Shown here: in pieces, positions 35,432 through 43,635 of the stretch
Layout of the letters: every line of letters begins with the position of its first letter
Numbering within the stretch: position 1 is the first letter of the stretch
DNA from: BOG-908 sp964244695
GTDB lineage: Bacteria; Pseudomonadota; Alphaproteobacteria; Acetobacterales; Acetobacteraceae
Direction of reading: 5' to 3'
DNA length: 51,877 bases
Assembly (NCBI GenBank): GCA_964244695.1
Contig: CAXTJZ010000001.1
Coordinates: 1-51,877 of the forward strand
Translations under genes and position numbers: made by a program
Notes under the pieces: model-generated
What the model was told of the DNA's origin: nothing
The model's input: only the letters and a program-made list of their open reading frames with translations
The model's database searches: none

Positions 35432-38295
35432 AGCTCAGTTCCGGCGACGATGGCCTGTGGCGTGCGTCGGCGGGCGAGCACGGTATTGCCGCCGCGATAC
35501 GTGAGCGTTTTCCGGCGGCGGCCGACCTGCTCCACACGCCGGACCGGCGGCAGTTCATGCGGCTGATGGCCGCCTCGCTTGCACTCTCGGGCCTGGCCGG
35601 CTGCGATGACGACGACACACATGACGTGATCGTGCCGCCGGTGGCTCAGGTGCACGGCGAGGCGCCGGCGACCGTGCTGACCTACGCCTCCGCCACGCTG
35701 CTGGACGGTTTCGCCAACGGCGTCACGGTGAAGACGCGCGACGGACGGCCGATAAAGATCGAGGGCAACCCGGCCCATCCCTGGAGCCGCGGCGGCACGG
35801 ACATCTTCGGCCAGGCGAGCGTGCTTGGCCTGTACGATCCGTTCCGCTCGCAGACGGTGCAGTTCCAGACGCGCGACAGCGACTGGCCGGCCTTCCGCGC
35901 CGCCATGCTCGGCCCGCAGGGGCAATGGCGCGCGGGGCGGGGCGCCGGCCTGGCCGTGCTTGTCGGCCCGAGCACATCGCCTTCCGTCCACGCCCAGATC
36001 ATGGCGTTGCAGGAAGCCTGGCCGCAGATGCGCGTGTTCTCGCATGGCGCGGTACCGCGCGAAGCCCTTTATGAGGGCACGCGCCAGGCATTCGGGAGGC
36101 CGTTGGAGACGCACTGGCGGCTTGCGGATGCCCGCGCCATCGTCTGCCTGGATGGTGACCTGCTCGATCCTGGCGCGCATCAGGTGGGCGCGGCCAAGGG
36201 TTGGAGCGATGCGCGCCGCAGCATGGCCGCCGGCGGCAGCCTGCTGGCGATGCACGCGGCCTTTGCCGTGCCCAACCTCACCTCCGCCAAGGCGGAACAC
36301 GGCATCTCCGCCCAGCCGGCGCTGATCGAGGCGATGGCGCGCTCGCTGCTGTCGCGCGCCACCGCCGGCGGCCAGTCGGACCTGCCTGACCAGGCGGCCG
36401 CCTGGTGCAATGCGGCCTGGCGCGCGCTGGATGGCGCACGCGGCGCCGGCGTGGTGCAGACCGGTATCCACGCCAGCCCTGGCGTGCAGGAGGCGGTGCA
36501 GCGCCTGAACGCCGCACTCGGCAACACCGGCCGCACGGTGCTGCACACCGCGCCGCTGCAGTTCCAGAGCGAGAACTTGACCGCGCTGGTGGACGCCATG
36601 CACCAGGGCGCGGTCTCAGCGCTGGTGATGATCGGCACCAACCCGTCCTACGACACGCCTTCCAGCCTTGGCTTCACCGACGCGCTGGCGCACGTGAAGC
36701 TAAAGATCCACGCCAGCCTCTACGATGACGAGACCTCGGTGAACGCGGACTGGCACCTGCCGATGACGCACCCGTTGGAAGAATGGGGCGATGCCCGGGC
36801 GCTCGACGGCACCGCAAGCCTGATCCAGCCGACCATCGCGCCGCTCTACGGCGGCCGCAGCGCCGGCGAGATACTCGCCATACTGAGCGAACCGGAGCCG
36901 CGCGGCGGGCTCACGCTGCTGCAGGCGCATTGGAACGCTTCCGGTGCCGCCGATCGCTGGCACAACGCGCTGCTGACTGGCGTGCTGGAGGGGGGCACCG
37001 CGCCGCTGGTGCCCGTGCAGCAGACCGGCGGCATGACACCCGCCACGAGCGCGCCGGAGCCCGGCATGCAGATCGTCTTTCGCCCCGATCCCACCATCTG
37101 GGACGGCACGGTGGCCGACAATGCCTGGCTGCAGGAACTGCCCAAGCCGCTGAGCAAGGTGACCTGGGAGAACGCCGTCCAGGTCGGCCCCGATCTGGCC
37201 GCCCGTCTCAAGCTGGCCCAGTTCGACGTGGTGACGGTTGCCGCGGGCGGACGCAGCGTCACCGGCTCCGTCTGGATCGCGCCCAACCAGGCCGACCACG
37301 TGCTGGCTGTGACGCTGGGCTACGGCAAGCGCACCGTGGGCCAGCTTTCGGCCGGGCTTGGCTTCGACGCCTACGCCATACGTGCCCAGCAGACGCCCTG
37401 GCTGGTGGACGGTGCCACCCTGCACCGCACCGGCAAGACGCACGTGCTGGCCAGCACCGATGACCACGCCCGGATGAACGGCGAAGGCTTCGTGCGCGTG
37501 CAGCATACCGGCGCGCCGCCGGTGGGTGACGGCGACGCCGAGCTTCCCACCCTGTATCCGCCACAGAAATCCGACGGCCGCGCCTGGGGCATGGTGATCG
37601 ACCTTGACACCTGCATCGGCTGCAACGCCTGCGTCACCGCCTGCCAGTCGGAGAACAACATCGCCGTGGTCGGCCGCGACGAGGTGCTGAACGGCCGCGA
37701 GATGCACTGGCTGCGCGTGGACGCCTATCCGGCCAAGGCGGGCTCCATAGGCACGGCGCCCACATCCACCGCCTTCATGCCCGTGCCCTGCATGCATTGC
37801 GAACAGGCGCCCTGCGAAGTCGGCTGTCCCGTGGAAGCCACGCTGCACGACCATGAGGGCCTCAACCTGATGGTTTATAACCGCTGCGTCGGCACGCGCG
37901 CTTGCTCCGGCTATTGCCCCTACAAGGTACGCAAGTTCAATTACGCGGACTACTCCGCCGGCGCCTCGCCCACCATGATCGAGCAACGTAATCCGGACGT
38001 GACGGTGCGTGCGCGCGGCGTGATGGAGAAATGTACCTACTGCGTCCAGCGCATCGCCGAGGCGCGCGCCAACGCGGACCGCGACTATACGCCGATCTCT
38101 GACGGCACAGTGCGTACGGCTTGCCAAGGGGCGTGCCCGACGGACGCGATCACGTTCGGCGACCTGGCCCAGCCGGACAGCGCGGTGACCGCGGCGCGGC
38201 GTGACCCGCGGCGGTACGCGCTGCTGGGCGAGCTGAATACGCGGCCTCGTACGACTTATCTGGCTGTGCGGGCGCCGGCGCTTGAGGAGGGGTAG
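35419..38295 (+). CDS. actB: Alternative Complex III subunit ActB (molybdopterin-like/iron-sulfur protein)
   Basis: A 958-residue iron-sulfur subunit of ACIII. A twin-arginine export motif (DRRQFMRLMAASLALSGLAGC, Arg43-Arg44, Cys62) implies Tat export and possibly lipid attachment. The next 600 residues resemble a molybdopterin oxidoreductase domain, which in ACIII has no cofactor. The C-terminal 240 residues carry ferredoxin clusters: CIGCNACVTAC (about residue 732), CMHCEQAPCEVGC (about 791), CVGTRACSGYC (about 823), and CTYC with ACQGACPTDAI (about 873-910). I start at ATG 35419; the frame is open into actA but has no conservation there. The Tat signal begins unusually late, at residue 43, as in other ActB proteins. 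Confidence 0.93.
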   Translation: MPPVKLSSGDDGLWRASAGEHGIAAAIRERFPAAADLLHTPDRRQFMRLMAASLALSGLAGCDDDDTHDVIVPPVAQVHGEAPATVLTYASATLLDGFANGVTVKTRDGRPIKIEGNPAHPWSRGGTDIFGQASVLGLYDPFRSQTVQFQTRDSDWPAFRAAMLGPQGQWRAGRGAGLAVLVGPSTSPSVHAQIMALQEAWPQMRVFSHGAVPREALYEGTRQAFGRPLETHWRLADARAIVCLDGDLLDPGAHQVGAAKGWSDARRSMAAGGSLLAMHAAFAVPNLTSAKAEHGISAQPALIEAMARSLLSRATAGGQSDLPDQAAAWCNAAWRALDGARGAGVVQTGIHASPGVQEAVQRLNAALGNTGRTVLHTAPLQFQSENLTALVDAMHQGAVSALVMIGTNPSYDTPSSLGFTDALAHVKLKIHASLYDDETSVNADWHLPMTHPLEEWGDARALDGTASLIQPTIAPLYGGRSAGEILAILSEPEPRGGLTLLQAHWNASGAADRWHNALLTGVLEGGTAPLVPVQQTGGMTPATSAPEPGMQIVFRPDPTIWDGTVADNAWLQELPKPLSKVTWENAVQVGPDLAARLKLAQFDVVTVAAGGRSVTGSVWIAPNQADHVLAVTLGYGKRTVGQLSAGLGFDAYAIRAQQTPWLVDGATLHRTGKTHVLASTDDHARMNGEGFVRVQHTGAPPVGDGDAELPTLYPPQKSDGRAWGMVIDLDTCIGCNACVTACQSENNIAVVGRDEVLNGREMHWLRVDAYPAKAGSIGTAPTSTAFMPVPCMHCEQAPCEVGCPVEATLHDHEGLNLMVYNRCVGTRACSGYCPYKVRKFNYADYSAGASPTMIEQRNPDVTVRARGVMEKCTYCVQRIAEARANADRDYTPISDGTVRTACQGACPTDAITFGDLAQPDSAVTAARRDPRRYALLGELNTRPRTTYLAVRAPALEEG

Positions 38296-38318
38296 CGTGC
38301 TTATCGTTGCTAGAACGG

Positions 38319-38364
38319 AAGGAAGAAAGGCATTCTTTTTTGAAAAAGGACTGCTTGCTTTTTT
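38319..38364 (+). repeat. Palindromic repeat, collapsed copy
   Basis: The start of a left arm is joined directly to the end of a GTCC-type right arm (TTTTTTGAAAAAGGACTGCTTGC), as if the centre had been deleted between the short A/T palindromes. Confidence 0.8.
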
Positions 38365-38382
38365 CGTGACGGCTGGAACTCC

Positions 38383-40323
38383 ATGTCGGTAACCACCTCC
38401 GACGCGCCGCTGATCGCAGCGGGCCAGACATACGACAGCGTGGGCGACACGCTGACCGGCATCGTGCTGCGCCGCCATGGTTGGAAACGCTGGTGGATTG
38501 CCATGGCCGGCGCGGTGGCGTTGCTCGGCCTGCTCGTCGTCTCGCTTGGCTTCCTGTTCCTGTATGGCACCGCCATCTGGGGCAACAACATCCCCGTCAC
38601 CTGGGCGCTGGACATCGTCAGCTACGATTGGTGGATAGGAATCGCGTGCGGCGGCGTGCTCGTGAGCGGCGTGTTCCTGCTGCTTGGCGCGGAGTGGCGC
38701 GGCGCGCTGAACCGCATCAGCGAGGCTATGGCGCTGACCGCCGCGGCCGCCGCTGCGGTGTACCCGATCATCCATCTCGGCCGGCCGTGGTTCTTCTACT
38801 GGAACCTGCCCTACCCAAACAGTTTCCTGCTGTGGCCGCAGTTCCGCAGCCCGCTTTACTGGGATGCGATCGACATCCTCAGCTTCCTCGGCCTGGCTGC
38901 CGGGCTCTTCTATGTCGGTCTGCTGCCGGACATCGCCAGCCTGCGGGACCGATGCCTGGAACGCGCCAGGGCGGAAGGCCATGACAGCTCGCTGACCGCT
39001 CAGCTCTACGGCATCGCCGCCCTCGGCTGGCGCGGTTCCGTCATACACTGGCACCGTTGGAGCCATGCCTATCGCGGCCTGGCTGTACTCGGCGTGCTTG
39101 TGGTGGTGGCGCTGCAGACCGGGGCGGCCGTGATGTTCGCCGGCCCAGTAGAGCCCGGCTGGCACGACCCGCTGCTGCCTATCACCTATCTCGCCGGCCC
39201 CGTGTTTGCGGGCGCCGGCAGGCACCCGGTGCTGACCGTCATCATACGCCACGTCTTCCACCTGGAGGCGCTGATCACCGGCCGGCACATCAGCGCGCTG
39301 GCCTGGCTGCTGCTCGTGCTGTGCGCCGCCAACATCTACTGCGAGGCGACGACGGACCTCACCACGCTGCTTGGCGGCGAGGCGGTCGAGATCGCGGCAC
39401 TCGGCAGGCGGGCAGGCGGGCCTGTCGCGTGGAGCTTCTGGATGCTGGTGACGGCCGGTTTTGCGCCGCCGCTGCTGTTTCTGATCCCCAGTTTCCGCCG
39501 CCGCCCCGGCATACTGGCCTGGGTGGGCGGAGCTGCTGCCGCCGGGATATGGGGAGACCACTACACGCTGATCGTCGCCACGCTGCAGCACGACTACCTG
39601 CCGTCCGCCGCGCAGGAGACGCACATCACCTTTTTCGAGTGGTCCACCTTCGCTGGTTCCGCCGGGCTGTTCCTCTTCCTTCTGCTGCTGTTCATGCGCC
39701 TGCTGCCGGTCGTCTCCATGCTCGGCGAACGTGGTTTGGTGGCGCGCACGGGCGCGGGCCCTGACGGCGCACCACCGTGGCCGGCGCATGATGCCCCGCT
39801 CTGGGGCGTGGCCGCCGAGTTCGCTACCGCCGACAGCATGGCTGCTGCCGCTCATGTCTTGCATCACGGCTCCCGCTACCGCATCGACGCGTATTCCCCG
39901 ATGCCTAACCCTGCTGTGGCTGCCGAGCTTGGCATGAACCGCAGCCACGCGAGCTGGGCCTGGGCGGCAGGCGTGGCGGGCGGGGCGGCAATGTTCGGCA
40001 TGTGCATGTATGCCAGCGGCTACGACTACGTATTCGACATTGGCGGACGGCCGCGTTTCAGTTGGCCCGCGTTCCTGGTTCCGACAGCGAGCTTCGCGTG
40101 CCTGACGGCAGGCATGGCGGTGGTGGCGGCCATGCTGATACAGAACCGTTTCCCGCGTCTGAACCACCCGGCGTTCAATATTCCCGGAATTTCCCGCGCC
40201 ACTCAGGACAGGTTTTTCGTTGTGGCGCACGCGCATACTGGTGAGTTCGATCCGGGGCCGGCGGAGCGGCTGTTTGCAGGGCTGGACGCGAAGGCTCTGA
40301 CAGTGACGCGGGTGCCGAGATGA
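38383..40323 (+). CDS. ActC-ActD fusion: NrfD/PsrC-type quinol subunit joined to DUF3341 domain
   Basis: ACIII membrane subunit of 646 residues. Residues about 1-450 are an NrfD/PsrC-type protein with about ten membrane helices, expected to hold the quinol site (LGRPWFFYWNLPYPNS, HWHRWSHAYRG, FHLEALITGRHI). After a short linker, residues about 470-646 match ActD (DUF3341): WGVAAEFATADSMAAAAHVL, then YRIDAYSPMPNPAVAAELGM, two membrane helices, and LNHPAFNIPGISRATQDRFF. ActC and ActD are normally separate genes in actABCDEF operons, so this is a gene fusion; no stop or start codon separates the parts. A shortened repeat copy precedes the ATG, and actE overlaps the stop by ATGA. Confidence 0.88.
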   Translation: MSVTTSDAPLIAAGQTYDSVGDTLTGIVLRRHGWKRWWIAMAGAVALLGLLVVSLGFLFLYGTAIWGNNIPVTWALDIVSYDWWIGIACGGVLVSGVFLLLGAEWRGALNRISEAMALTAAAAAAVYPIIHLGRPWFFYWNLPYPNSFLLWPQFRSPLYWDAIDILSFLGLAAGLFYVGLLPDIASLRDRCLERARAEGHDSSLTAQLYGIAALGWRGSVIHWHRWSHAYRGLAVLGVLVVVALQTGAAVMFAGPVEPGWHDPLLPITYLAGPVFAGAGRHPVLTVIIRHVFHLEALITGRHISALAWLLLVLCAANIYCEATTDLTTLLGGEAVEIAALGRRAGGPVAWSFWMLVTAGFAPPLLFLIPSFRRRPGILAWVGGAAAAGIWGDHYTLIVATLQHDYLPSAAQETHITFFEWSTFAGSAGLFLFLLLLFMRLLPVVSMLGERGLVARTGAGPDGAPPWPAHDAPLWGVAAEFATADSMAAAAHVLHHGSRYRIDAYSPMPNPAVAAELGMNRSHASWAWAAGVAGGAAMFGMCMYASGYDYVFDIGGRPRFSWPAFLVPTASFACLTAGMAVVAAMLIQNRFPRLNHPAFNIPGISRATQDRFFVVAHAHTGEFDPGPAERLFAGLDAKALTVTRVPR

Positions 40324-41015
40324 AGGAAGGCAAGGCAAGCAGTTTTTTTTTGAAAAAAAGAACCAAAAAACTTTTGTCTCTGACGCTGCTGATGCAGCCG
40401 TTGCAGGTGACGGAACACCGCATTGGTTCGCGCAGCCGCCAGGAACAAAAATTTTTTGGTTCTTTTTTTCAAAAAAGAACTGCTTGCCTGCTTACCTTAC
40501 TGATTGTGTCACTTGCAGTCTCAGCCTGTAAGAAAGAGGACATGTACACCCAGAGCGTATTGAGACAGTGGGACCGAGACCCGGCATCGCCCAACGGCGC
40601 CGCCCTGCGCCCGCCAGTCCCCGGCACGCTGGCGCAGGAGCAGCCGGACTCGCCGGTACCGCAGCCGCGCGTGATTACCACGGCGCTGCTGACGCGTGGG
40701 CAATCCGAGTTCAACATTTTCTGCAGCCCGTGCCATGCCGCATCCGGAGACGGAGAGGGCATGATCGTGCAGCGCGGCTTTCCGCAACCGCCTGCGTTCA
40801 CCTCACCGCGTTTGCTGAAAGCGCGTGCACAGGTGGTGTATGACGCGATCACCAACGGGCACGGTGCGATGTACAGCTACGCGGCCCGTGTGCCGCCGGC
40901 GGACCGTTGGGCGATCGCGTCGTACATCCGGGCGCTGCAGCTGAGCCAGGCGGCGCCGATCGCGCAGCTTCCGCCGGAGGACAGGCAGCGTCTGGCCCAG
41001 GGTGGCGCGCCGTGA
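40320..41015 (+). CDS. actE: Alternative Complex III subunit ActE (monoheme lipoprotein cytochrome c)
   Basis: Monoheme cytochrome c that passes electrons from ACIII. The mature part starts at a lipobox (VSLAVSAC, Cys at about residue 70), followed by KKEDMYTQ, typical of ActE. One heme motif, CSPCH, is at about residue 135, with a probable Met ligand in GHGAMYSYAARV. The ATG at 40320 overlaps the previous stop (ATGA). The next 55-60 codons are read through a full palindromic repeat, whose right arm supplies QKRTACLLTLLIVSLAVSAC, the entire charged and hydrophobic start of the lipoprotein signal. ATG 40392, between the arms, is the only other in-frame ATG. Confidence 0.87.
   Translation: MKEGKASSFFLKKRTKKLLSLTLLMQPLQVTEHRIGSRSRQEQKFFGSFFQKRTACLLTLLIVSLAVSACKKEDMYTQSVLRQWDRDPASPNGAALRPPVPGTLAQEQPDSPVPQPRVITTALLTRGQSEFNIFCSPCHAASGDGEGMIVQRGFPQPPAFTSPRLLKARAQVVYDAITNGHGAMYSYAARVPPADRWAIASYIRALQLSQAAPIAQLPPEDRQRLAQGGAP
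40324..40497 (+). repeat. Palindromic repeat, full copy inside actE reading frame
   Basis: Both arms GTTC/GAAC type with intact T and A tracts; the right arm codes for the start of the ActE lipoprotein signal. Confidence 0.92.
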
Positions 41016-41992
41016 GGCGCGGCCTGATCGCTTCGGCCGGCGTGGTCGTGGTTGCGCTGGCCTGTGCCGCGGTGTTCGGCAAGCCGATCATCGGGCCCTA
41101 TCTGGCGGCGTGGCTGGTGTTCCTGTCCCTGCCTGTCGGTGCTTTGCCGCTGGTGCTGGGGTCCGAGCTGGCCGGGCGGGGCGGCTCTGCGCAGAACGGA
41201 TATTTGCGCTGGATGCTGGTGCTTATGCCGGCTGCAGCCTTTCTAGGATTGCCCGTTCTGCTTGCCACGCACGCGCTCTATCCCTGGGCTGCGCATCAGG
41301 GACATGGCTTTGCCGGCGCGTGGTTCACGCCGGTGTGGTTCGCGGTGCGCGGCGTGATCTATCTGGCCGTGTGGACCTGGCTTTGCCTCTCTGCGCTGCG
41401 GCCGCCTGAGACGCGGGTTCGTGCCGGCCTTTGTAGCTTCGGTCTGGTGCTGCACGTGGGGATTGGCACGCTGGCCGCAGCCGACTGGGTGACGTCGCTG
41501 TCACCCGGGCTGAACGCTGCCGGATTTGGACTTCTGTTCATGACCGTCCAGGCCGGGATAGCCCTTTCTGCCGGCCTGCTTCTGGCGCGCATGCCGCCGC
41601 CAGGCGCGCCTGTGCTGCTGGTTCTGGCTGCCGGGTTATGGGCGTTCCTGCACGCGACCCAGTATCTGGTCATCTGGTCCGCCGACAAGCCGGCGGAGAT
41701 TGTCTGGTACTTGCATCGCGAAAATGCGCTTGGTGTTGCGGCGGTCTGGCTGGGTGTGGCCGGCTTTGCTGCCAGCTTGGCTCTGCTTGGTTTGGGTAAT
41801 TTGCGCCGTTTTGTCATGGCTGCCGCAGTGCTGCTTCTCGTGGCCCATGTCGTCGAGATATTCTGGTTCGTTACGCCGTCGCTAAGAGGATCTTTCACCA
41901 TCTCCTTGTTCGATGTTGCCGTCATCGCCGGCTTGGCGGGCCTGACCTGGGTCAGTGTACGGGCCTGGCGGCCCGCGCAGGTGCCGGCATGA
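41012..41992 (+). CDS. Alternative Complex III subunit ActF-like membrane protein
   Basis: A polytopic protein of 326 residues with about nine to ten hydrophobic helices, in the ActF position of the operon. The pattern (GPYLAAWLVFLSLPVGALPLVL, HALYPWAAHQGHGFAGAWFTPVWFAVRGVIYLAVWTWL, FLHATQYLVIWSADKPAEIVWYLHR) fits ActF, the second NrfD-related subunit. It is shorter than the roughly 400 residues usual for ActF, so it is a compact variant. The GTG at 41012 overlaps the actE stop (GTGA); the longer frame upstream lies inside actE. Its stop overlaps the following ATG (ATGA). Confidence 0.8.
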   Translation: MRRGLIASAGVVVVALACAAVFGKPIIGPYLAAWLVFLSLPVGALPLVLGSELAGRGGSAQNGYLRWMLVLMPAAAFLGLPVLLATHALYPWAAHQGHGFAGAWFTPVWFAVRGVIYLAVWTWLCLSALRPPETRVRAGLCSFGLVLHVGIGTLAAADWVTSLSPGLNAAGFGLLFMTVQAGIALSAGLLLARMPPPGAPVLLVLAAGLWAFLHATQYLVIWSADKPAEIVWYLHRENALGVAAVWLGVAGFAASLALLGLGNLRRFVMAAAVLLLVAHVVEIFWFVTPSLRGSFTISLFDVAVIAGLAGLTWVSVRAWRPAQVPA

Positions 41993-42543
41993 GATACGCT
42001 GATCGTGCCCGTGGCGTCGCGTCTTTTCTTGCCGGCGCGGCGACCGCTCTTGCGGGCGCCCGGCTGCTGGCGCCCGGCCGGCCGGGCGCTGCGGAACGGG
42101 ATCCGTTTGGCCCCGAGACGGGGCGCGGTGCGAGCCAGGGTGCGCCTGCCGCGGCCTCGCTGGCCGCCGGCTACGAGACGGACGACGCCAATGCGCGTCA
42201 GCTCGGCTGGATCATGATCCTCTTCGCCGGCTCCGCGCTGTCTGGCATCGCGTTGATGGTGGTGCTTCTCAACGTGTGGCATCATCGCGACGCCGCGCGA
42301 GAGGTCGGGCTGACCGCCGTGCAACGCGCGCAATCCGAGCCGCCACTGCCGCATCTGCAGGCTGATCCGACCGGCGAGCTGGCCGTGCTGCAAGCCAACC
42401 AGAACAAACTTCTCCTGGGCTATGCCATGCTGGATGCCGAGACCGCCCGCATCCCGATCGGCCGCGCCATGGCGCTGGTGACCGGGCAGTCTCTCGACGC
42501 GCACGCGGCACCCGAGAAGCAGGCGAGGGAGCACGCGCAATGA
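41989..42543 (+). CDS. Small membrane protein linking ACIII and oxidase genes
   Basis: A 184-residue protein with one clear membrane segment (LGWIMILFAGSALSGIALMVVLLNVW, about residues 71-96) and a weak hydrophobic N-terminus with an Ala/Gly/Pro-rich linker. The C-terminal part, PPLPHLQADPTGELAVLQANQNKLLLGYAMLDAETARIPIGRAM, resembles a motif I have seen in proteins between actF and coxB in other bacteria: a Pro-x-Leu-Gln segment, then Tyr-x-x-x-Asp and an Arg-Ile-Pro-Ile-x-Arg-Ala-Met helix. It overlaps actF and coxB by ATGA at both ends, so it is made with both complexes and might bridge them. No enzymatic function is suggested. Confidence 0.7.
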   Translation: MRYADRARGVASFLAGAATALAGARLLAPGRPGAAERDPFGPETGRGASQGAPAAASLAAGYETDDANARQLGWIMILFAGSALSGIALMVVLLNVWHHRDAAREVGLTAVQRAQSEPPLPHLQADPTGELAVLQANQNKLLLGYAMLDAETARIPIGRAMALVTGQSLDAHAAPEKQAREHAQ

Positions 42544-43499
42544 GCGGCCCGGTCAGCCCGGCCGATTACCCGTTGCTGCTTTGGCCCGCTGCCGCGTCCA
42601 ACGCCGCGACTCACGTGGACTACCTCATCAGCGCGTTCACCGCGGTGACGCTGCTGCTTACCGTGCCTATCTTCATCGGCATCACCTGGTTCGCCCTCAT
42701 CTATCGCGCGAATCGGAAAGTGGACCGCGGCAACCCGTCCGATCGCAACGTGATGGTCGAGATGTCCTGGATGCTGATTCCGTTTTTCCTCACACTCGGC
42801 TTCTTTGCCTGGGGCGCCCAGCTGTTTGATGTGGCCAAGCATCCGCCGGCCAACGCTATGGTTATCCAGGGTATCGGGCGGCAATGGATGTGGAAGTTCC
42901 AGCATCCCGGCGGACAGGCGGAAATCAATGACCTGCATGTGCCGACCGGCCAGCCCGTGCTGATCAACATGATCAGCCAGGACGTGATACATTCCCTGTA
43001 TTTGCCGGCTTTCCGCGTGCAGATGGAAACCTTGCCAGGCCGCTACACGCAAGTCTGGTTCACCGCGGACCGGCCTGGCGCCTACAGGCTATATTGCTCG
43101 GAGTATTGCGGCACCGACCACTCGGTGATGGACGGCGAGATCTTCGTGATGAAGCCGGGTGATTACGAGCATTGGCTGAACCAGGCCGGCTCCACGCAAT
43201 CCCTGGCGGCCAACGGCAAGCGGCTGTTCGCCAACTATGGCTGCACGGGATGCCATGGTGCTGCAGCGACGGTGCGTGCGCCTTCCTTGGCCGGGCTTTA
43301 CGAGAAGCCGGTGCCTATGGCCGATGGCGGCACGCTGATCGCTGACGACACGTATCTGCGCGACAAGATACTCAATCCGGATCATGATTTGATCGCGGGG
43401 TATAAGCAGGTGATGCCCAGCTTCAACGGGATCATTCCGGAAGAGGAGCTGATCCAGCTTATCGCTTACATCAAGTCGGATCAGGAGCCGGTTCGGTGA
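42540..43499 (+). CDS. coxB: Cytochrome c oxidase subunit II with fused heme c domain (caa3 type)
   Basis: Subunit II of a caa3 oxidase, 319 residues. Two membrane helices are followed by the cupredoxin CuA domain. CuA ligands are His in QDVIHSLYLPAF (about residue 150) and Cys, Glu, Cys, His and Met in YCSEYCGTDHSVM (about residues 185-197). A cytochrome c domain is fused at the C-terminus, with CTGCH at about residue 235 and a Met ligand in YKQVMPSF, so no soluble cytochrome is needed. The start overlaps the previous gene (ATGA). This fits direct transfer from ActE of the upstream complex. Confidence 0.95.
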   Translation: MSGPVSPADYPLLLWPAAASNAATHVDYLISAFTAVTLLLTVPIFIGITWFALIYRANRKVDRGNPSDRNVMVEMSWMLIPFFLTLGFFAWGAQLFDVAKHPPANAMVIQGIGRQWMWKFQHPGGQAEINDLHVPTGQPVLINMISQDVIHSLYLPAFRVQMETLPGRYTQVWFTADRPGAYRLYCSEYCGTDHSVMDGEIFVMKPGDYEHWLNQAGSTQSLAANGKRLFANYGCTGCHGAAATVRAPSLAGLYEKPVPMADGGTLIADDTYLRDKILNPDHDLIAGYKQVMPSFNGIIPEEELIQLIAYIKSDQEPVR

Positions 43500-43501
43500 G
43501 G

Positions 43502-43556
43502 GAAGAAAGCAAGGCCTTCTTTTTTGAAAAAAGGAAGCAAAACACTTTTGCTCCTG
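43502..43556 (+). repeat. Palindromic repeat, left arm only
   Basis: CTTC-type left arm with one inner mismatch, between coxB and coxA; no right arm is recognisable before the coxA start. Confidence 0.85.
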
Positions 43557-43635
43557 GTGCTGGCTTGAGCGGGCATTTCGAACCTGTGGCCGGCGTGCTT
43601 GCATTGATGTGCATCTTTTCTTTGGAGCGCCGGAC

